NCBI GenBank assembly: GCA_023265625.1 | Contig: JAHFST010000005.1 | Coordinates: 1 to 64,000, forward strand | Direction: 5' to 3' | Source: Deltaproteobacteria bacterium | Lineage (GTDB): Bacteria; UBA10199; JACPAL01; JAHFST01 | DNA: 64,000 nucleotides | Shown here: positions 16,874-25,921 of the stretch, piece after piece | Layout of the letters: every line of letters begins with the position of its first letter | How positions within the stretch are numbered: the first letter of the stretch is position 1 | The notes under the pieces: model-generated | Databases searched by the model: none | Told to the model about the DNA's origin: nothing | The model's input: only the letters and a program-made list of their open reading frames with translations | Translations under genes and position numbers: made by a program

Positions 16874-18717
16874 ATATTTTGGAATCAAACATTAAAGTTT
16901 TACAATCCACTGACCCATTCCTGGCCCAGCGCGTCTTGGAATATTTGCGCCGTCAATCTGTCCCTGTTTTACAACAGGATGAAAGAGGCCTGTTCAATGT
17001 CAGGATTGGCACACAATACAATGAGTGGCTTTATAAAAGTGATTTGGAAAATGAACGGGAAAATTTGCAAAAAAGCATCCGAGAGCTCCCCAATCCTCAA
17101 ATTATTCTCTGGCTGGGATTAGGACTCGGCTATCATGCCATGGCTTATCTATCTCATCCCCATCCGCTCAATCGGTTTCTCCTGATCGCAGAACCTTCAA
17201 TGAACCTCTTTTGTCAATTTCTCATGATACACAGTATTGAGCAATGGCATCTCAAAGCAAAAATCACCTGGTTGATCGGGCTGGAAGACTTAAAGGAACA
17301 ACTAGCGAAGCGGTTACAGGACGGTGATTTTCGCAATAGCCTCCCTAATCATGTAATGGTCGAGTGGGGTTATTCTCATCCAGAGATTCAACAGGTAAAA
17401 AATATTTGGCAAGAGGCCGTCAGGCTGGATCAATACCACTCCCATTCAACAGCCATTGACAGCTTCTATGGGCTGATCAATCTATCGAACAATTTTAATA
17501 CCCTGGGGGAAATTCCCCCTCTGTCATCATTCAAGGGGGTTTTGGACGGGATACCCGGGGTCATTGTCTCTTCCGGTCCTTCACTAAAATATTCCCTTCC
17601 CCTCTTGCAAGAAGTTCAGGAACGGGTTGCCATTTTTTCAGTGGACTCTTCTTATCGGCTGTTACGACAGTCGGGCATCCATCCTCAGATGACCGGCTGT
17701 TTGGAACGGGTGCCCTACCAAGCAACATTGTACGAGGGAACGGAAACCGATGACTCATTCTTTTTCTCTTCTCCCTTAGTTTATCCGCAGACATTCAAAA
17801 ACTTTACGGGCCCGAAAATATTTTTAGAACAACAGGCTTTTTTTACCTCCTGGCTTTTTCCAACCTCTCCATCCATGGAAAACACGTCAATGACAAGCGT
17901 CTCGCACATCGCCCTTTATGTCTTATGGTACCTGGGATGTCGCCCCATTTATTTATTGGGGCAGGACCTTGCCTTCGATCCGAAAACACAGCAATCACAC
18001 ATTTCGGGGCTACATGTTGATACGAGCCGCCAACGGATGAAAAGTTACGGCATGGATTTTGTCACGGTGACATCCAATAATGAAACAAACATTGAAACCA
18101 CCGGGCTCTGGTGGCTCTATGCCCAAAACTTAGAGAAAATGGTCCACGACCTCGCCATTGACTGCGTCAATGTGATCCCCGCTGATTTCGGGATGAAGCT
18201 GGCCTCCATTCCAAGAACGGACCCAAAAGATGTCTTCTCCAGATCATTTTCGAACAAGGTTGATGTCCTTGCAAGACTCCAACAAAAGTTTTCCCAATGG
18301 CAATTGGAGCAACAATCGACTCATTTTGTATCCATGCAGGCGATCCTAAAATCCAGCTTGGCGGGATTAAGTAAAATCATGACCGAATGCACCGCCTCGT
18401 CGATGGAAATTTACGATTTTTTCCTCTCACAACAAACATCTATTCACAAGATAGCGGGTGATCAAATCGGCACCTACCGAGATTTCTTAATGAAAATAGA
18501 GTCAAGGGTCCAGGTCATTATGGCGGGGGATTTGTTTAATAATCTTATCTATCCCATTGTGTGCGGATCCCATGCCGTGCTGATGAAATTGAGTTATCAG
18601 CTGATGGCGGAAGATGAAACTCTAGAAGAGACATGGTTCAACAAGATTTCGATAGTTTTGAACTGGCTTTCAGAGATAATCATTCAATGTCAGATGATCT
18701 CGAACCGTTTGCAATAA
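16870..18717 (+). CDS. Maf-type flagellin glycosyltransferase (DUF115), type D, copy 1
   Basis: A 615-residue Maf-family protein. Key segments are LWLGLGLGYHAMAYL in the N-terminal domain, PGVIVSSGPSLKYSLPLL (about 230-247), MTGCLERVPYQ, and IYLLGQDLAFDPKTQQSHISG (about 360, shown in part); the C-terminal 150 residues are helical. It is closely similar along its length to the protein encoded at 25918-27774. It is coupled to the preceding GT41 gene by ATGA, so this pair is probably made together. A weak hairpin follows the stop. Confidence 0.92.
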   Translation: MNILESNIKVLQSTDPFLAQRVLEYLRRQSVPVLQQDERGLFNVRIGTQYNEWLYKSDLENERENLQKSIRELPNPQIILWLGLGLGYHAMAYLSHPHPLNRFLLIAEPSMNLFCQFLMIHSIEQWHLKAKITWLIGLEDLKEQLAKRLQDGDFRNSLPNHVMVEWGYSHPEIQQVKNIWQEAVRLDQYHSHSTAIDSFYGLINLSNNFNTLGEIPPLSSFKGVLDGIPGVIVSSGPSLKYSLPLLQEVQERVAIFSVDSSYRLLRQSGIHPQMTGCLERVPYQATLYEGTETDDSFFFSSPLVYPQTFKNFTGPKIFLEQQAFFTSWLFPTSPSMENTSMTSVSHIALYVLWYLGCRPIYLLGQDLAFDPKTQQSHISGLHVDTSRQRMKSYGMDFVTVTSNNETNIETTGLWWLYAQNLEKMVHDLAIDCVNVIPADFGMKLASIPRTDPKDVFSRSFSNKVDVLARLQQKFSQWQLEQQSTHFVSMQAILKSSLAGLSKIMTECTASSMEIYDFFLSQQTSIHKIAGDQIGTYRDFLMKIESRVQVIMAGDLFNNLIYPIVCGSHAVLMKLSYQLMAEDETLEETWFNKISIVLNWLSEIIIQCQMISNRLQ

Positions 18718-18731
18718 ATCCCTTATCTATA

Positions 18732-18749
18732 GGCAATTCTTGCCTTTTA
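18732..18749 (+). terminator. Weak terminator-like hairpin after the gmd-fcl-maf run
   Basis: AGGCAA-TTC-TTGCCT followed by TTT, 15 bp after the stop of the maf gene. The stem is only 6 bp and the T-run is short, so termination would be partial at best. It lies just before a sigma-54 promoter, which fits a transcription-unit boundary. Confidence 0.35.
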
Positions 18750-18849
18750 CTATGCATCAACTGCCAATGTCTCCTCCCAACACATTCCCGCGTTGCTAGT
18801 TAAGTATATGATTTTAATCATCTTATTAAATAAATTTAATGCTTGAAAA

Positions 18850-18865
18850 TGGCACCTTGATTGCA
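18850..18865 (+). promoter_or_regulatory. Sigma-54 promoter, TGGCAC-N5-TTGCA
   Basis: TGGCAC (18850-18855), five bases, TTGCA (18861-18865): a full match to the -24/-12 consensus. The transcript would begin near 18875, leaving a short leader with AGAGG before ATG 18889. It should drive the amidotransferase-hisH-hisF-methyltransferase unit. Sigma-54 control of flagellar and flagellin-modification genes is well known in several proteobacteria. Confidence 0.75.
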
Positions 18866-18888
18866 GAAGGTACTACCAAGAGGTGTCT

Positions 18889-20100
18889 ATGGGAACCAAG
18901 CAGATACGCTACTGCACCCAATGTGTCATGCCTGAAACACGCCCCGATTTTCATATTGATACATCCGGTATCTGTAATGCCTGTAAGCACTACGCCTTGA
19001 GGCAAGAGGTTGATTGGGAAACACGACGCGAGGAACTGGTTAAAATCCTTGATCGGTACCGCTCAAAAAATGGCACCAACTATGATTGCATAGTCCCCGT
19101 GAGTGGCGGCAAAGACAGCCATTTCCAGGTGATCCGGATGTTGGAACTTGGGATGAATCCGCTCTGCATCACCGCCACCACAGACATGCTGACGGACATC
19201 GGGCGACGCAACATTGAAAACCTCAAAAAATTGGGGGTCGACTATATCGAGGTCACTACTAAGCCCAATGTACGCAGGCGTATCAACAAACTGGCCCTCA
19301 CTCAAATCGGAGACATCTCCTGGCCTGAGCATGTCACCATCTTTACCATACCGGTCCGCCTCGCAGTGCAAATGAACATCCCCCTCCTCATCTGGGGTGA
19401 AAATTCGCAAAATGAATACGGAGGGCCCGCCGCTGATGCTCAGAACAACGTCCTCACACGCCGATGGTTGGAAGAATTTGGCGGGCTCTTGGGGCTCAGA
19501 GTTTCTGACTTGGTCGGTCAGGCGGACATCTCGGAACGAGACCTCATCCAATACACTTATCCAACCGATGCCGAACTCAAAAAGGTAGGGGTCACGGGAA
19601 TCTTCCTAGGCCATTACCTCCCATGGGATGGTTACCAAAATGTCTTAGTGTCACAAGCTCACGGCTTTGAAACCTATCACAAAACTATTGAAGGTTCCTG
19701 CGTCAACTATGAAAACCTGGATAACGGACAAACCGGAATTCACGATTACTTTAAATTTTTAAAATTTGGTTTCGGGCGATCTTCCGATCTTGCATCCCTC
19801 CACATCCGGAGAGGTCGTCTGTTACGGAGTGATGGTATCCAATTGGTCAAAAAACATGACGGCAAATTCCCTTGGGAATATGTCGGGTGCAAACTGGAGG
19901 ACATTTTGCGGGATATCTCGATGTCATTGGAAGAATTCATCAGGGTCTGCGACCGCTTTACCAACAAAAAATTATTTATGTGTGATGCGAATGATCAGTT
20001 GGTGAAGACAAAGGATGGCCACCTGACCAAGATCAATGACGACAATCCCGCGTCATCCCGAAAGGTTGCCGGGCCAACCAGGATTGTGAGTAACCTTTAA
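18889..20100 (+). CDS. N-acetyl sugar amidotransferase (WbuX/WbpG/PseA-like), module 1
   Basis: A 403-residue PP-loop ATPase of the family that turns an acetamido group on a nucleotide sugar into an acetamidino group. Zinc-type pairs CTQC (Cys9, Cys12) and CNAC frame the N-terminus; the PP-loop SGGKDS is at 72-77. Other conserved parts are IFTIPVRLAVQMNIPLLIWGEN and GIHDYFKFLKFGFGR. In the studied Pseudomonas system WbpG works with HisH2 and HisF2, which supply ammonia; here hisH and hisF follow at once. ATG 18889 has AGAGG upstream; GTG 18883 is less likely. The sugar substrate is not encoded nearby, since no pse or leg synthesis genes were seen. Confidence 0.92.
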   Translation: MGTKQIRYCTQCVMPETRPDFHIDTSGICNACKHYALRQEVDWETRREELVKILDRYRSKNGTNYDCIVPVSGGKDSHFQVIRMLELGMNPLCITATTDMLTDIGRRNIENLKKLGVDYIEVTTKPNVRRRINKLALTQIGDISWPEHVTIFTIPVRLAVQMNIPLLIWGENSQNEYGGPAADAQNNVLTRRWLEEFGGLLGLRVSDLVGQADISERDLIQYTYPTDAELKKVGVTGIFLGHYLPWDGYQNVLVSQAHGFETYHKTIEGSCVNYENLDNGQTGIHDYFKFLKFGFGRSSDLASLHIRRGRLLRSDGIQLVKKHDGKFPWEYVGCKLEDILRDISMSLEEFIRVCDRFTNKKLFMCDANDQLVKTKDGHLTKINDDNPASSRKVAGPTRIVSNL

Positions 20101-20104
20101 TCTT

Positions 20105-20722
20105 ATGAAAAAGGTCGTCATCATCGATTACGGGATGGGCAACCTGGATTCCGTAAGACGTGCTATTGAAGAATGTGGGGGAACCCCCATTATTTCCTGT
20201 GAAAAACAGGAAATCAATCAGGCATCGCACATTGTCCTGCCAGGCGTGGGGTCATTTGCGGACGGGATGAGAAATATTTGCCAGCGGGGTTTGGATGAAT
20301 GGTTAACCGAGCGCGCCTTACAACAAGGGATCCCGCTGCTCGGCATCTGTCTTGGCATGCAGCTCATGGCGCAAAAAGGCCTTGAGGGAGGCGAGACCAC
20401 CGGTCTTGCCTGGCTTGACGCCAAGGTGGAGAAATTGCAAGCCACCTCGGCAGAAAAGCGTATCCCTCATATTGGCTGGAACGAGGTTCATGTCTCAGTG
20501 TCATCCCCCCTCTTCAAGGGCATTGATTCCGGAAAAGATTTCTACTTTGTCCATAGCTACCACCTGGTAGCTCGCGACCCTGATTTGGCCGCGGCAACCA
20601 CCCCATACTGTGGGCAATTTATCTCAGCGATCGCAAAAGATAACTTATTCGGGGTGCAGTTCCATCCCGAGAAAAGTCAAAAGGTTGGATTTAAGTTGTT
20701 AAGGAATTTTATCAGCCTGTAA
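20105..20722 (+). CDS. hisH: HisH-like glutamine amidotransferase subunit, module 1
   Basis: A 205-residue class I glutaminase. The catalytic Cys82 lies in LGICLGMQLM, and His187 and Glu189 in FHPEKS complete the triad; GVGSFADGMRN and PHIGWNEV are family segments. It would hydrolyse glutamine and pass ammonia to the partner HisF. No other his genes are present, and the amidotransferase lies 4 bp upstream, so the role is sugar amidation rather than histidine synthesis. Confidence 0.92.
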   Translation: MKKVVIIDYGMGNLDSVRRAIEECGGTPIISCEKQEINQASHIVLPGVGSFADGMRNICQRGLDEWLTERALQQGIPLLGICLGMQLMAQKGLEGGETTGLAWLDAKVEKLQATSAEKRIPHIGWNEVHVSVSSPLFKGIDSGKDFYFVHSYHLVARDPDLAAATTPYCGQFISAIAKDNLFGVQFHPEKSQKVGFKLLRNFISL

Positions 20723-20729
20723 GGGCATT

Positions 20730-21488
20730 ATGATTAAAGCCCGCGTCATGCCTACTCTGCTGGTGAAGGGCTTCGGTCTCGTCAAAGGGGTCCGTTTCGA
20801 TAGTTGGCGTCCCATTGGCAGCATCATGCAGGCCGTGAAGGTATATAATATGCGCGAAGTGGATGAACTCGTCTTACTGGATATTCGGGCAACCGACGAT
20901 AGTCGGATGCCTGATTTTTCGTTAATCGATGATATTGCCGATGAGTGCTTTATGCCCCTCACCGTTGGGGGCGGCATTCGATCCATCGATGATGTGAGAA
21001 AACTGCTCCAGGTCGGTGCCGACAAGATTGCCATCAATACCGCCGCCGTTGAAACTCCCGGGCTGGTTTCAGTTCTATCAGAAAAATTCGGGGCACAATG
21101 CATCGTGATCTCGATTGATGCAAAAAAATTAGCCAATGGCAAATACGAGGTTTTTACCCATTCCGCCACGAAACCAACCGGCCTCGATCCTGTCTCATTT
21201 GCCCAACAAATGGAACGAAACGGGGCGGGGGAAATTCTGCTCACTTCCATTGATCGCGACGGCACGATGCTGGGCTATGACCTGGAGTTGATCCAAATGG
21301 TCAGCCAAGCAGTTTCCATTCCGGTCATTGCTTCTGGGGGGGCGGGCAATTACCAACATATGGAGGCGGCACTTACCGAGGCCAATGCCACGGCCGTGGC
21401 TGCCTCCAGTATCTTCCAATTCACCCAGCAAACGCCCATAGAGGCTAAACGTTACTTATCTGACCACGGCATTAAAGTTAGAATTTAA
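20730..21488 (+). CDS. hisF: HisF-like ammonia-channel subunit lacking the catalytic Asp11, module 1
   Basis: A 252-residue (beta/alpha)8 barrel of the HisF family. The canonical start CLDVKDGRVVKG is replaced by TLLVKGFGLVKG, so the position of Asp11, the general acid/base of imidazole-glycerol-phosphate synthase, is Leu11. The second Asp, equivalent to Asp130, is kept in ISIDAKK. TVGGGIRS and IPVIASGGAGN are the phosphate-binding loops. It probably serves as an ammonia conduit for the neighbouring sugar amidotransferase and not as an IGP synthase. Confidence 0.9.
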   Translation: MIKARVMPTLLVKGFGLVKGVRFDSWRPIGSIMQAVKVYNMREVDELVLLDIRATDDSRMPDFSLIDDIADECFMPLTVGGGIRSIDDVRKLLQVGADKIAINTAAVETPGLVSVLSEKFGAQCIVISIDAKKLANGKYEVFTHSATKPTGLDPVSFAQQMERNGAGEILLTSIDRDGTMLGYDLELIQMVSQAVSIPVIASGGAGNYQHMEAALTEANATAVAASSIFQFTQQTPIEAKRYLSDHGIKVRI

Positions 21489-21501
21489 ACATGAGGTATC
21501 T

Positions 21502-22842
21502 ATGCAACTAGAGTCAGAAATAACTCAGCAAGATGCGGCCATTCCTCAAGCCCCGATCCCATTACAGGATCCTTATATTGACCCTTCCCTGCACCATTCT
21601 TTCAAAGATGATTTGATCGTGAATGTCTTGCCTCTTGAAAATGACGAAGCCCAATCCCGAGCGCTGCTGGATCCCAACTTTCCAAATTCCATTTTTCTCT
21701 CGGTTCGATCCTTTGGACAAGCCCCGCATTTCCGGTTCTTCATGTATGGGGAAAATGATCCGGAAATGATCGCTTACGATAGCTGCGTCGTCTGTTCCAA
21801 TAAGATGATGGCCATCTCATGCGTCACCGATCGGCAAGGCAAGCAATATCTCACGCTCGGGCTTTGCTGCCAGTGCGGTTTCTTGCAACACATTAAAAGG
21901 CCTCCCAAAGAATGGTATGCCAACTTCTACCGCAAGTCTTGGGATCCGGGGAAGAAGACCCAGGAGAATTGGCCGGAAAAAGTGGAGCCTCGTACCACTT
22001 ATATGAATTTGACTTACGGCTATGTGCAACCGGGCCAAAGGGTCTTGGAGATTGGCAGCGGTTGGGGAGGCCTCATCTACGCCTTTAAGTTGGCGGGCTT
22101 TGAATGTCAGTCCATTGAGGCAACCGAACATCGCTCAGCCTTTATTCGGGAAAGACTTGGGATCCCTTGTTTTACCGGGGAGGCTGAAGACGTGCCGCTC
22201 GGAACGGATAATTTTCAACCAGAGAGTTTCGATCTGATCATTTCCACCCACGTGTTAGAGCATGTTTATAACACCCGCCAAGTCCTGGAACACACCTATG
22301 GGTTGTTGAGAGAAACCGGCATGGCACTGCTGGAGGTCCCCAACTACTACCAAGAAAATTTCATTCAAAATACCCATGACATGTCCCACACATGCAATTT
22401 CAGTCAGCCTAATTTTCTTTATTTATTGCAAAGCATTGGCTTTGATTTGGTGCGAGATTTTAGCGACGAAACTAATATTCTCTTGCTCGTGCGCAAGGCG
22501 CCCCCCTTGACCCAGGAACAGAGAGATTCCAAGTTAAAATGGCTTTCCTCTTTTCTCCCGCATCGAGCCCTGGCCTACCTGTTGGAAAAAAATGGTCTGG
22601 CAAGACTGCCGTTGGGTTTGAAACAAAATGTCACATTGGATGTTGAATGGTATCTCCACGTTTGGGGACGAGATATCCGCTTCGTTAAGCACGAGTTTGA
22701 TTTTTTGAGTTGTTTTACGACTCATTTGGACAAGATGAAAAATGCCATCGTAAGGCGCAAACCTTTGGAATTGGTTTCCCACCTCTTGCCCATACAGTAT
22801 GTGTATAATGAACGGGGGAGTGTCCCTATCTGGTACTATTAG
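21502..22842 (+). CDS. SAM-dependent methyltransferase with N-terminal Cys-rich zinc motif
   Basis: A 446-residue protein. Residues 95-125 carry CVVC (Cys95, Cys98) and CCQCG (Cys122, Cys125), a zinc-binding arrangement like that before the catalytic domain of sugar C-methyltransferases (Methyltransf_13 type). Class I SAM motif I is VLEIGSGWGGLIYAF (about 180), followed by ISTHVLEHV and LLEVPNYYQE. About 90 extra N-terminal residues and a long C-terminus are not recognised. AGGTATCT precedes the ATG. It ends the sigma-54 unit and may methylate a flagellar sugar. Confidence 0.82.
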   Translation: MQLESEITQQDAAIPQAPIPLQDPYIDPSLHHSFKDDLIVNVLPLENDEAQSRALLDPNFPNSIFLSVRSFGQAPHFRFFMYGENDPEMIAYDSCVVCSNKMMAISCVTDRQGKQYLTLGLCCQCGFLQHIKRPPKEWYANFYRKSWDPGKKTQENWPEKVEPRTTYMNLTYGYVQPGQRVLEIGSGWGGLIYAFKLAGFECQSIEATEHRSAFIRERLGIPCFTGEAEDVPLGTDNFQPESFDLIISTHVLEHVYNTRQVLEHTYGLLRETGMALLEVPNYYQENFIQNTHDMSHTCNFSQPNFLYLLQSIGFDLVRDFSDETNILLLVRKAPPLTQEQRDSKLKWLSSFLPHRALAYLLEKNGLARLPLGLKQNVTLDVEWYLHVWGRDIRFVKHEFDFLSCFTTHLDKMKNAIVRRKPLELVSHLLPIQYVYNERGSVPIWYY

Positions 22843-22854
22843 TAGTTTTTCACG

Positions 22855-23868
22855 TTATAATGAAAGCGGCCATTCTTTATTTTCTTGATTATTGTCACCG
22901 GACAGCCTTTCCAAATCGGCAACACACCCCATGCAAACTGTACCAGCACCATATTCTTTCTGAATATTTCCCATCTTCAGACCCATGGCCACCCAGCGGC
23001 ATACTTGTCCCGCGGTGATCGACTTACAGTAGCAAACCATGGGGTCTTCCATACGATTGGCACTCCTAACACTACATACTGCTTCTTTCTTGTCCTGCCT
23101 ATTTTTCCCAGATGCAAAAAGGATTCCCATATGATCCATACCGGAGAGTATTGATGTACGATGGTGCCAGGTTTGAACGTAGCTATTCATTTTGTATTTA
23201 AAATGAAAAATCAGCATACCGGGACCTGATGAAAAAAAGGCTGGGAGCTCGTTGAAAAGTTCTTCGAGTCTATGGACGTGCAACGATTTCTTTGGGATAG
23301 ATATTTTTTTACCCATTTCATGTTCTCCGGCTTGATCATACAGCTTAACCTCATACTCGTTATCAAAGTCGTGGTGATTGATTGCCACCAACGCAGGTTC
23401 AAAATCCTCATTGCTCGTGATCCCTGGATAATAAAGATAACTACTATCAATCATAGAAGGGTCGGCACCGCGGGCCATCATCATGGGATAGTTCACGGCA
23501 ATCTTGCCATCTTGAGAATAGACCGAGGCCCATACTTCGCTATAAAAAAATCGCTCATCCCATTTCTCATTCCTGGAAAAAATAGTTACCTCAAAATAAC
23601 CGTTGGTGATCAAACGGCCTGCCAGCACATCTTGCAATGAAATGATTGTGAAGTTATAGAGAAGCACTTCCTGAGAGAATGTCTCTGCAATGATCTTTCC
23701 CTGTTCATAGACGCGGATCCGTGCCTGTAATGGAAAATGAGCCGGATTGAGGGACATGTGAGCCCCATTCAGCGTCACCGTTGTGTTGCACTGATCATCG
23801 CACCGGCACCAACCCACCAACGGGGGGTAACAATCCGCCAATTGATTCAGAGATGTTGTATCTGCCAT
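22855..23868 (-). CDS. Unknown protein with C-terminal BFD-like [2Fe-2S] domain
   Basis: A 337-residue protein. The C-terminal 45 residues match the BFD-like ferredoxin domain: CYC (Cys279, Cys281), KSITAGQVCRWVAMG, an EYGAGTVC turn and CMGC (Cys312, Cys315), the four ligands of a [2Fe-2S] cluster. Residues 1-260 are beta-rich and not recognised. They share a layout with the gene upstream: a strand-rich domain, then a helix (RLEELFNELPAFFSSGPG) and a final strand pair. The two genes overlap by 22 bp. Both lie on the minus strand, against the direction of the surrounding glycan genes. A redox or scaffold role is possible, but I cannot assign one. Confidence 0.75.
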   Translation of the reverse strand: MADTTSLNQLADCYPPLVGWCRCDDQCNTTVTLNGAHMSLNPAHFPLQARIRVYEQGKIIAETFSQEVLLYNFTIISLQDVLAGRLITNGYFEVTIFSRNEKWDERFFYSEVWASVYSQDGKIAVNYPMMMARGADPSMIDSSYLYYPGITSNEDFEPALVAINHHDFDNEYEVKLYDQAGEHEMGKKISIPKKSLHVHRLEELFNELPAFFSSGPGMLIFHFKYKMNSYVQTWHHRTSILSGMDHMGILFASGKNRQDKKEAVCSVRSANRMEDPMVCYCKSITAGQVCRWVAMGLKMGNIQKEYGAGTVCMGCVADLERLSGDNNQENKEWPLSL

Positions 23869-24788
23869 GTGCCTAGTTCCCGATTGTGAATGAAATAGTA
23901 ATAAATGCCCCCTTCGCTATCATTGGTCACATAGAGCGCGCCCGGTGCGCCCCTTAAAAAATCTGACAGGTCATTGAAGTATTTTGATAGCGGTATGAAG
24001 CATGATCCCCTCGTGTTGAGTTCAATCCTAATGATCTGCGGATGTGCATCCTGTGCGCAGTTAAGCAACTGACATTCAAACTTAACCGGCCTTGGCGCCC
24101 TATTGCATAGGGCTATAAATGTTTCCCTGTTATGATCGCATATGATAGTTGGATAGATGGTCATGCGATTTCTATTAAGCAATGCGCCTTTTTCATGGGT
24201 GGTTGTGATGGAATTATTGTTGTGCCAAAAAGCGTATACCCGAAGCGAGTGTAAATCCTCTTCGGCAGTTTCAAGGGTAAAGGCGCCATATTCCGCATCA
24301 ACATGGGCGGAGGCCAATAATTCTTTAACATCAAATGTGTGTGTTTCCCGCAGTCGGATGGTCGCATAACGGCGCAATATTTCGTCCCCGCGTTGATTGT
24401 AGAGTGAAAAATTGTAGTCGATCTCCGTGCGAGGGACCTTTGGATGATCGAACAGGCTCATGTTCACCCGCGTCCGCAATTGGGGCAAATTGGTAAAAAA
24501 CAACACCTGAGTCCAGCGTGCCGGCAGGGCATTGACATACTTGATAAAATTTGGATGTTGTCCCAACCGCCTCACGATTAGACGCCCCATTTCTGCGGGA
24601 TATTTTTGTTCGATCAGGGCCATGGCCTGTTGCAAAAATTGCGCCTGCCTGTCTAAGGGAATATTGAAGAGAAACCGGTCAAATTCTCGGTAGCTTCCTT
24701 GTGAAAACAAATCGATACCCTGCGCAAGAATACGACTTTCCTTCTCTTGAGTATCAGGGCAATAAGGCTCAAGCGCCTGCGGAAACTG
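23847..24788 (-). CDS. Unknown protein, paralogous in layout to its BFD-domain neighbour
   Basis: A 313-residue protein. About 90 helical N-terminal residues (SRILAQGIDLFSQGSYREFD) precede two beta-rich segments, and the end reads PLSKYFNDLSDFLRGAPGAL then a strand pair. This corresponds to the RLEELFNELPAFFSSGPG section of the gene downstream, but the [2Fe-2S] domain is absent. ATG 24788 is preferred because a sigma-54 motif lies just upstream; a longer reading from TTG 24851 would start upstream of that promoter. No good ribosome-binding site is visible, and the leader would be only a few bases, so the start is uncertain. No function is assigned. Confidence 0.65.
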   Translation of the reverse strand, partial: QFPQALEPYCPDTQEKESRILAQGIDLFSQGSYREFDRFLFNIPLDRQAQFLQQAMALIEQKYPAEMGRLIVRRLGQHPNFIKYVNALPARWTQVLFFTNLPQLRTRVNMSLFDHPKVPRTEIDYNFSLYNQRGDEILRRYATIRLRETHTFDVKELLASAHVDAEYGAFTLETAEEDLHSLRVYAFWHNNNSITTTHEKGALLNRNRMTIYPTIICDHNRETFIALCNRAPRPVKFECQLLNCAQDAHPQIIRIELNTRGSCFIPLSKYFNDLSDFLRGAPGALYVTNDSEGGIYYYFIHNRELGTWQIQHL

Positions 24789-24803
24789 CATTTTTATTTT
24801 AAT

Positions 24804-24819
24804 TGCAGATATTATGCCA
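24804..24819 (-). promoter_or_regulatory. Sigma-54 promoter (minus strand), TGGCAT-N5-CTGCA
   Basis: Read on the minus strand, TGGCAT (24819-24814), five bases, CTGCA (24808-24804). The GG and GC elements are kept with correct spacing; one base differs from TTGCA. Transcription would begin near 24794, only about 6 bases before ATG 24788. It would drive the two unknown minus-strand genes. Confidence 0.5.
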
Positions 24820-24886
24820 ATGATAATTAAAAATAACTTAAGTAATATCAAATAGTTACACTAATAAAACACCTCCCTCTCAAGAG

Positions 24887-25921
24887 GTGACGGAATTTTT
24901 TTCCGCTTCAGAACCTCATGCATTGAAATTTAACCTCGAAAAATGTTACAGCCCGTGGTCCATGCTGAGTCCACAACAAAACAAGTTCCTAAAAAATTCC
25001 CCCTATCTTCGATTTAAGATTTTTTCTAATCTTTGGCCTCACTATCAAAAATGTCCCCCATTGTCCGCCTTACAAGCCTCCACTCAAGGGAGACCATTGG
25101 TCTTTTTGTCCGATCCGCTTCCATCTGATTTTGACGGCGCGCCATTACGATCTAAGGCAATTATCTTGGCGGACTGTCACGTCTTAGCGCAACTAAAGCG
25201 GCTCAAATGCCTACCGCACCTTTGGTATGCGCCTCCCTCGCTCCATGAATATTATGAACATGTCCATCATCTAAAAAGTCTCGGCACTAGTGTCTGCATG
25301 ATAAACCATGCGACCCCGGTTTCTGTCTGCAATCGCATCCGCAATCCTGTCGTCAGGATCGATGAAGAGATCCCGAATTTGCTGGACAACCTAGGCCAGG
25401 AGCCATTATTCGATGCTCATAGAATTTGCGCCTTGTTGGGATGTGTATTCACGCCTCTGAACAAGATTAATACCTTGCCGCAATTAACCCCGATAGATTT
25501 GACCGATGTTGTCGCGTCACTCTCTCCCGTGGTACCCTCCAGCCCTTTTGCGGTTACTTCTGCCCCTGTCATTCAGGGTTTTATTCAGGAACTGAGCCAA
25601 CATCTAGAAAATATTTACCGTTTTCTCTATCTGGAAACTCTCGATAGAATTTTACAAGGAGAGGGGGGGGAAGCTAGAATGCGCGCTAAATACACGTCTT
25701 TTTTCCATGAGCTGGCGCATATCATCTCCCAATTCAAAGGCAGGCTTCCGTCTTTTATCCCCGCCATCTTAGCTTGCGAGGATCAATTATTGGAGGAATC
25801 ATTAAGAGAAATGAAGGAAGACATGGCATGGAATGAAGAACTTGAATCGAAGCTTTTGTGTTATGTCTATTGGTTTCAAGGATGCTTATACTGGCTTAAC
25901 TTGATTGCTTGCAGCCTATGA
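24887..25921 (+). CDS. Degenerate Maf-like protein lacking the GPS and GQDLA motifs
   Basis: A 344-residue protein. RPLVFLSDPLPSDFDGAP then KAIILADCHVLAQLKRLKCL and PHLWYAPPS follow the order of Maf segments such as KAIYCCSDATLTLLLKHGIN then PLFVASLE, and the C-terminus is helical like Maf. The usual AAGPSL and LLGQDLAFD motifs are missing and the protein is half the normal length. It ends in a 4-bp ATGA overlap with a full-length maf, so it is probably translated and coupled to it. GTG 24887 is the only upstream start and overlaps the only Shine-Dalgarno-like bases, so the N-terminus is uncertain. Assignment to Maf is my inference. Confidence 0.5.
   Translation: MTEFFSASEPHALKFNLEKCYSPWSMLSPQQNKFLKNSPYLRFKIFSNLWPHYQKCPPLSALQASTQGRPLVFLSDPLPSDFDGAPLRSKAIILADCHVLAQLKRLKCLPHLWYAPPSLHEYYEHVHHLKSLGTSVCMINHATPVSVCNRIRNPVVRIDEEIPNLLDNLGQEPLFDAHRICALLGCVFTPLNKINTLPQLTPIDLTDVVASLSPVVPSSPFAVTSAPVIQGFIQELSQHLENIYRFLYLETLDRILQGEGGEARMRAKYTSFFHELAHIISQFKGRLPSFIPAILACEDQLLEESLREMKEDMAWNEELESKLLCYVYWFQGCLYWLNLIACSL

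Noticed and set aside
20105-21488. Histidine biosynthesis genes hisH and hisF
   Set aside because: No other his genes, the HisF catalytic Asp11 is missing, and both copies are joined to sugar amidotransferases; they belong to sugar amidation.
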